11,580 bases of DNA, taken from positions 1-11,580 of the forward strand of contig DAIESZ010000191.1 of the NCBI GenBank assembly GCA_027346035.1, written 5' to 3'. The DNA is from Propionibacteriaceae bacterium (GTDB taxonomy: Bacteria > Actinomycetota > Actinomycetes > Propionibacteriales > Propionibacteriaceae). The translations under genes and the position numbers were made by a program. The notes below the pieces were generated by a model. That model ran no database searches, was not told the DNA's origin, and was given only the letters and a program-made list of their open reading frames with translations. Below, piece after piece: positions 7,972-11,580 of the stretch (position 1 is its first letter; every line of letters begins with the position of its first letter).

Positions 7972-9219
7972 CTCGAAGTCGGCGAGCGTGGCCCGGGCCT
8001 GGTCGAGCAGCTGGGTGTAGCTCGCGATCGACTCCCGGGTGCGCGCGGCGTCCTTCCCCCGACCGGCGGCCTCCGCGGCGTCGGCACGCGCCTGCAGCTT
8101 GGCGATCTGGGTCTCGAACATCGCGACGGTGTCCTGGGCACGCTGGCGCGCCTCGGGATCGGTGCGCTTCCATTCGGCCTCCTCGGCGTCGCGGACGGCC
8201 GACTCCAGCGCGCGGACCCGGGCGTCGAGCGGGCGCACCGCGTCGCGGGGCACCTTGCCGAGTTGGTTGTAGCGGGTGAGGAAGTCACGCAGCCTCGTCC
8301 GGGCGAGCTTGACGTCGCCGACCGGAAGGATGTCGGCCTCGGCCTCGGCGAGCAGCTGCTCCTTGGCCTCCTGGCTGGCCCGGAACTCGCCGTCCTGCTC
8401 GGTGAGTGAGGCGTTGCGGGCGTCGAAGAACCGGTCCTGCAGACCGCGGAACTCGGCCCACAGCGCGTCGTCGTCGGCGCGGGACGCGGAGCCGGCGGCC
8501 TTCCAGCGCGTCATGAGGTCGCGGAAGGCCCCGGACGTGGCTCCCCAGTCGGTCGAGTCGGCCAGTGGCCGCGCCTCCTCGATGATCGCCTCCTTGGCCT
8601 GCTTGGCCGCGGTGAACTTCTCCGACTGGGCGGCGAACTGGGCCTTGCGGCGACGGGTGTAGGTGGTGCGGGCAGTGGAGAAGCGGTGCCACAGGGCATC
8701 GTCGGTCGCCCGGTCAATGCGGGGGAGGACCTTCCACTCGTCGAGCAGGGCGCGGAACCGGTTGACCCCCCCGCGCCAGTCGTTGCCGGCGGCCAGCTTC
8801 TCGGCCTCGGCGACCATGCGTTCCTTCTCGGCCCGCGTCTGCTCGGCGGCCTGGGACCGCTCGGCCCGCCGGGCGTCGGCGAGTTCGATGAGCTTCGGCT
8901 CGATCCGGTCGAGGCGGGCCGCGAGGGCGTCCAGGTCACCCACCGCGTTGGCCTCACGGATGCTGGTGTGCAGTGAGGTCATCCGCTTGCGGGCGTCGTC
9001 GGGGCCCACGGATCCGGCGGCGACTCGCGCCTCGAACAGGGCGACCTCGCCTTCGAGCGTCTCGAACCGGCGCACGAAGAACGACAGGGCCTCCTCCGGC
9101 GTGGAGTCCGGCACCTGGCCGACGCTGCGCTCACCCTCAGAGGTTCGGACGTAGACCGTGCCGTCGGGATCGACCCGTCCGAATTCGGCTGGGCCGGTCG
9201 GGCCTGCTGGTTCACTCAT
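7966..9219 (-). CDS. DUF349 domain protein, three repeats, function unknown
   Basis: A 417-residue soluble, largely helical, highly charged protein with no signal peptide or membrane segment. After a short N-terminal part (FGRVDPDGTVYVRTSEGE, 13-30, probably beta) come coiled-coil-like helices (about 40-137). Three DUF349-type repeats follow. Repeat 1 (about 137-200) contains NDWRGGVNRFRALLDEWK and DDALWHRF, repeat 2 (about 215-275) contains TDWGATSGAFRDLMTRWK and DDALWAEFRGLQDRFF, and repeat 3 (about 290-350) is degenerate (RLRDFLTRYNQLGKVP, RPLDARVRAL). A final coiled coil (about 352-417) ends the protein. The spaced Trp/Phe and Asp-Asp-Ala-Leu-Trp pattern identifies the family. ATG 9219 is the start; no clear ribosome site precedes it. 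From memory, a DUF349 gene lies near rel in other Actinobacteria too. No biochemical role can be read from the sequence. It is the only reverse-strand gene in the window. Confidence 0.93.
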   Translation of the reverse strand: MSEPAGPTGPAEFGRVDPDGTVYVRTSEGERSVGQVPDSTPEEALSFFVRRFETLEGEVALFEARVAAGSVGPDDARKRMTSLHTSIREANAVGDLDALAARLDRIEPKLIELADARRAERSQAAEQTRAEKERMVAEAEKLAAGNDWRGGVNRFRALLDEWKVLPRIDRATDDALWHRFSTARTTYTRRRKAQFAAQSEKFTAAKQAKEAIIEEARPLADSTDWGATSGAFRDLMTRWKAAGSASRADDDALWAEFRGLQDRFFDARNASLTEQDGEFRASQEAKEQLLAEAEADILPVGDVKLARTRLRDFLTRYNQLGKVPRDAVRPLDARVRALESAVRDAEEAEWKRTDPEARQRAQDTVAMFETQIAKLQARADAAEAAGRGKDAARTRESIASYTQLLDQARATLADFER

Positions 9220-9237
9220 GGCCTACATCTTGCCCGA

Positions 9238-9243
9238 TAAGCT
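9238..9243 (+). promoter_or_regulatory. Candidate -10 for a leaderless transcript of the metallohydrolase gene
   Basis: TAAGCT fits TANNNT and ends exactly 6 bases before GTG 9250, so transcription would begin at or next to the start codon. No Shine-Dalgarno sequence precedes that GTG. Leaderless mRNAs are common in Actinobacteria, and the 30-base gap to the divergent gene leaves no room for a conventional leader. Confidence 0.45.
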
Positions 9244-9249
9244 GAGCCG

Positions 9250-9966
9250 GTGTTGATCGTGCCCGCAGTGGTCGGCCCCTGGCAGGCCAACTGCTACGTC
9301 GTCGCTCCCGGGGAGGGTCGGGGCGGGCGTCCGGTCGACGCCGTGATCATCGATCCGGGCATGGGGGCGCTGCCCGTGGTGGCAGACCTGTGCGAGCGGC
9401 ACCATCTCCGGGTCGCGGGTGTCATCGCCACCCATGGCCACTTCGACCACGTCGCCGACGCGGCCGCGATCGCCGACGCGGCCGGCGTCCCGGTCCACAT
9501 CCACCCCGCCGACGAGCATCTGCTCACCCATCCGCTCGACGGTCTGTCCCGCGATCTGGCGGCCATGATCTGGCCGTTGGTGGGCGATCGGCTTCCGGCG
9601 CCGCGCCGGGTGGAGCACCTGGCCGGGAACACGGTCGTCGACCCCGCAGGGGTGAGCTTCTCGCTGCTCGGTGCGCCCGGGCATACGCCGGGGTGCACCC
9701 TGCTGAGCCTCACCGGCGTCCTGCTCGACGACGACCCGGAGCCACACGACGTGACGTTCACCGGCGACGTCGTGTTCGCCGGGTCGATCGGACGCCTCGA
9801 CCTGCCCGGCGGTGACCCCGCGGCGATGCGACGAAGCCTCGACGCCATGGTGCGCACCCTTCCCGCCTCGGCGTATCTTCTACCCGGGCACGGCCGGGCC
9901 ACGACGATGGCGCGCGAGCGTGCCGGCAACCCGTACCTGTCCCCGAACGCCGCCCCCTTGTCCTGA
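9250..9966 (+). CDS. Metallo-beta-lactamase-fold hydrolase, glyoxalase II-like
   Basis: A 238-residue cytosolic metallohydrolase. The zinc-binding set of the glyoxalase II-like group is complete: THGHFDH (61-67, giving H62, H64, D66, H67), H145 in GAPGHTPGC, D173 in FTGDVVF, and H214 in LLPGHG. The conserved FAGSIGRLDLPGGD (176-189) is typical of the YcbL/GloB-like branch. These enzymes hydrolyse thioesters such as S-lactoylglutathione. Actinobacteria in general use mycothiol rather than glutathione, so the real substrate may differ and I give no gene symbol. The C-terminal glutathione-recognition domain of classical glyoxalase II appears to be missing, as the protein ends soon after the last histidine. 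The start is GTG 9250, apparently leaderless. hisS follows after 34 bases, probably in the same transcript; from memory this pairing is conserved in Actinobacteria. Confidence 0.93.
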   Translation: MLIVPAVVGPWQANCYVVAPGEGRGGRPVDAVIIDPGMGALPVVADLCERHHLRVAGVIATHGHFDHVADAAAIADAAGVPVHIHPADEHLLTHPLDGLSRDLAAMIWPLVGDRLPAPRRVEHLAGNTVVDPAGVSFSLLGAPGHTPGCTLLSLTGVLLDDDPEPHDVTFTGDVVFAGSIGRLDLPGGDPAAMRRSLDAMVRTLPASAYLLPGHGRATTMARERAGNPYLSPNAAPLS

Positions 9967-10000
9967 CGGCGGCCGGGCCCGATCGAAGGAATCCACCATC

Positions 10001-11329
10001 GTGCCGCGTCCCAAGCCCATCTCCGGCTTCCCCGAGTTCCTGCCCGGCGCCCGCCTGGTCGAGCAGCGGGTTCTGAGCATCCTGCGCGACACGTTCGAAC
10101 TGCACGGCTTCGCGCCGATCGAGACCCGTGCGGTCGAGCCGATGGACCAGCTCACCCGGAAGGGAGAGATCGACAAGGAGGTCTACGTCGTGCGGCGGCT
10201 GCACGCCGCCGCCGACGACACCGCCGACGACCTCGGACTGCACTTCGACCTCACCGTGCCCTTCGCCCGCTACGTGCTCGAGAACGCCGGCCACCTGCCC
10301 TTCCCGTTCCGGCGCTACCAGATCCAGAAGGTGTGGCGCGGTGAACGGCCCCAGGAGGGTCGCTACCGTGAATTCCTCCAGGCCGACATCGACATCGTCG
10401 GCCAGGACGCGCTGCCCGACCACTTCGACGTCGAGGCGCCGCTCGTGATGCTCGAGGCGCTCGAACGGCTGCACACCGAGCTGGGCGTCCCGCCGGTGCG
10501 CATGCGGGTCAACAACCGCAAGCTGTCCGAGGGCTTCTACCGGGGTCTCGGCATCGACGACCCCGACGGCGTGCTGCAGCGGGTCGACAAGTACGACAAG
10601 ATCGGCCCCGACGCCGTCCGCGGGCTCCTCGTCGACGAGATGGGGCTCGGCACCGACCGGGCCGACGCCTGTGTCCGCCTGGCCGGCATCTCCTCGCCCG
10701 ACGACTCGTTCATCGGCGAGGTCCGGGCGCTCGGCGTCCGGAACGACCTGCTCGACGAGGGGCTCGAGGCCCTGGCCCGGGTCGTGCGGGCGGCCGCCGC
10801 CCAGGTGCCCGGACGTCTCGTGGCCGACCTGCGCATCGCCCGGGGCCTCGACTACTACACGGGCACCGTGTACGAGACCGAACTCGTCGGCTACGAACGA
10901 CTCGGGTCGGTGAGCTCGGGCGGTCGCTACGACTCGCTCGCCACCGACGGGCGCACCACCTTCCCGGGCGTCGGCATCTCGCTCGGTGTCACCCGGCTGC
11001 TCGTGCCCCTCATGGCCGCCGGGCAGTTGCAGATCTCGCGGCCGGTCCCCTCCGCGGTGCTCGTCGCGGTGGATGCCGAGGAGACCCGCGACGTCGCGAT
11101 GCGGGTCGCGGCGGCGCTGCGCGGTCGGGGCATCCCCTGCGAGGTGGCGCCCCGGGCCGACAAGTTCGGCAAGCAGATCAAGTACGCCGACCGCCGTGGC
11201 ATCCCGTTCGTCTGGTTCGGGGGCGCCACCGGTGAGGTCAAGGACATCCGCAGCGGCGACCAGGTCGCCGCCGACGCGTCGTCGTGGACACCGCCGGCCT
11301 CTGACCTGCGCCCCGGCGTGGTGCGCTGA
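10001..11329 (+). CDS. hisS: Histidyl-tRNA synthetase, divergent (non-LRPEGTA) type
   Basis: HisRS attaches histidine to tRNA-His. The 442-residue class II enzyme shows [18 protein letters not shown] (8-25) for motif 1, [10 protein letters not shown] (83-92), motif 2 [22 protein letters not shown] (110-131), the histidine-specific [12 protein letters not shown] (281-292), SSGGRYD (305-311), and motif 3 [12 protein letters not shown] (323-334). An anticodon-binding domain (about 350-442) includes [21 protein letters not shown]. Standard bacterial enzymes have LRPEGTA where this one has DLTVPFAR, and the middle insertion ([16 protein letters not shown]) also differs; it resembles the type I recall in Propionibacteriales and some Micrococcales. 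The start is GTG 10001: the protein then begins [13 protein letters not shown], as in relatives. The ribosome site GAAGGA (9985-9990) lies 10 bases upstream, slightly far. The open frame extends up to 9812, but that part overlaps the hydrolase gene and is not coding. Confidence 0.95.
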   Translation: MPRPKPISGFPEFLPGARLVEQRVLSILRDTFELHGFAPIETRAVEPMDQLTRKGEIDKEVYVVRRLHAAADDTADDLGLHFDLTVPFARYVLENAGHLPFPFRRYQIQKVWRGERPQEGRYREFLQADIDIVGQDALPDHFDVEAPLVMLEALERLHTELGVPPVRMRVNNRKLSEGFYRGLGIDDPDGVLQRVDKYDKIGPDAVRGLLVDEMGLGTDRADACVRLAGISSPDDSFIGEVRALGVRNDLLDEGLEALARVVRAAAAQVPGRLVADLRIARGLDYYTGTVYETELVGYERLGSVSSGGRYDSLATDGRTTFPGVGISLGVTRLLVPLMAAGQLQISRPVPSAVLVAVDAEETRDVAMRVAAALRGRGIPCEVAPRADKFGKQIKYADRRGIPFVWFGGATGEVKDIRSGDQVAADASSWTPPASDLRPGVVR

Positions 11330-11352
11330 ACCGACCCTGCTCGCGGGCGGGA

Positions 11353-11358
11353 TAGTCT
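11353..11358 (+). promoter_or_regulatory. Candidate -10 element for aspS
   Basis: TAGTCT, fitting TANNNT, lies 59 bases before the aspS start and is identical to the hexamer before yajC. Transcription would begin near 11365, leaving a leader of about 53 bases that carries the hairpin at 11375-11393. No -35 hexamer is evident. Confidence 0.4.
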
Positions 11359-11374
11359 GTACCGGACCCCGCGA

Positions 11375-11393
11375 CCTGCACCGTCTATGCAGG
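11375..11393 (+). other. Hairpin in the hisS-aspS gap
   Basis: CCTGCA (11375-11380) pairs with TGCAGG (11388-11393) around a 7-base loop (CCGTCTA). It could be a weak hisS terminator or part of the aspS leader. It lacks a T-run and shows no T-box consensus. A 6-bp stem can arise by chance. Confidence 0.35.
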
Positions 11394-11417
11394 CGCCCGA
11401 CGAGAGGAATACCGCAG

Positions 11418-11580
11418 ATGCTGCGCACCCACCAGGCCGGAAGCCTTCGTCTCGACCATGTCGGACAGACCGTCACCCTCACCGGCTGGGTCGGACGCCG
11501 TCGCGATCACGGCGGGGTCGCGTTCATCGACCTCCGCGACGCCAGCGGCATCGCCCAGGTGGTCGTCCGCGACGAGATCC
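11418..11580 (+). CDS. aspS: Aspartyl-tRNA synthetase, N-terminal part (3' end outside window)
   Basis: AspRS charges tRNA-Asp with aspartate, or both tRNA-Asp and tRNA-Asn in non-discriminating forms. Only 54 codons are present before the window ends. They read [17 protein letters not shown], then [15 protein letters not shown] (about 19-33) and [17 protein letters not shown] (about 34-50), which is the start of the OB-fold anticodon-binding domain of bacterial AspRS and highly conserved. The start is ATG 11418, with AGAGGA (11403-11408) 9 bases upstream. The gene follows hisS by 88 bases and has its own candidate promoter. The part present is too short to tell whether the enzyme is discriminating. 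Confidence 0.93.
   Translation, partial: MLRTHQAGSLRLDHVGQTVTLTGWVGRRRDHGGVAFIDLRDASGIAQVVVRDEI

Noticed and set aside
9812-10000. Upstream extension of hisS by 63 codons
   Set aside because: It overlaps the end of the hydrolase gene in another frame and does not resemble HisRS; relatives begin with M-x-R-P-x-P-(I/L)-S-G-F-P-E, matching GTG 10001.
9998-10000. ATC as the hisS start
   Set aside because: It would give a better 7-base spacing from GAAGGA, but ATC is a very rare start codon and the next codon, GTG, is standard.
9758-11482. A 574-codon reverse-strand open frame opposite hisS
   Set aside because: Same antisense effect; it spans hisS, both flanking gaps and parts of two other genes, and shows no domain.
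1-11580. Mobile element, CRISPR array, phage, defence or biosynthetic system
   Set aside because: I saw no transposase or integrase, no spaced direct repeats, no tRNA or att-like duplications, and no accessory gene. Nearly every base lies in conserved housekeeping genes with even composition and conserved order.

Overview
This is a GC-rich stretch (roughly 70% by eye) of actinobacterial chromosome, densely packed with housekeeping genes. The protein sequences (RuvB, SecD/SecF with an 'ADSFIVYFERIRDE' core, and a long bifunctional Rel) and the order ruvA-ruvB-yajC-secD-secF-apt-rel-(DUF349)-metallohydrolase-hisS-aspS match the conserved ruv/sec/rel neighbourhood of Actinobacteria as I know it from Streptomyces and Mycobacterium. 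The unusual histidyl-tRNA synthetase type suggests a Propionibacteriales- or Micrococcales-like lineage rather than a mycobacterium or streptomycete, but that is a weak inference.

Layout. Positions 1-309 hold the 3' end of ruvA, followed after 7 bases by ruvB (317-1372): Holliday-junction branch migration. A 137-base gap with a candidate promoter and a leader hairpin precedes yajC (1510-2031), secD (2053-3678) and secF (3680-4843), which encode the SecDF-YajC accessory complex of the Sec translocon. apt (4902-5432), for adenine salvage, follows on the same strand. rel (5536-7923), the (p)ppGpp synthetase/hydrolase, has its own candidate promoter. It converges on a reverse-strand gene for a three-repeat DUF349 protein (7966-9219), and two hairpins fill the 42-base gap. 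That gene diverges, over only 30 bases, from a glyoxalase II-like metallo-beta-lactamase-fold hydrolase (9250-9966), which is followed by hisS (10001-11329). aspS starts at 11418 and runs off the window.

The cluster joins DNA recombination, protein export, purine salvage, stringent response and tRNA charging. Uncharged tRNA, whose level depends on enzymes such as HisRS and AspRS, is the classic trigger for Rel, so the right-hand half has some functional logic. The shared location may nevertheless be just ancestral synteny.

I found no mobile element, CRISPR array, rRNA, tRNA, phage gene or defence system. No gap between genes exceeds 137 bases. The points worth a second look are the divergent-type HisRS, an apparently leaderless start for the hydrolase in the 30-base divergent gap, the tandem hairpins between rel and the DUF349 gene, low-complexity segments in YajC and SecD, and the uncharacterised DUF349 protein next to rel.
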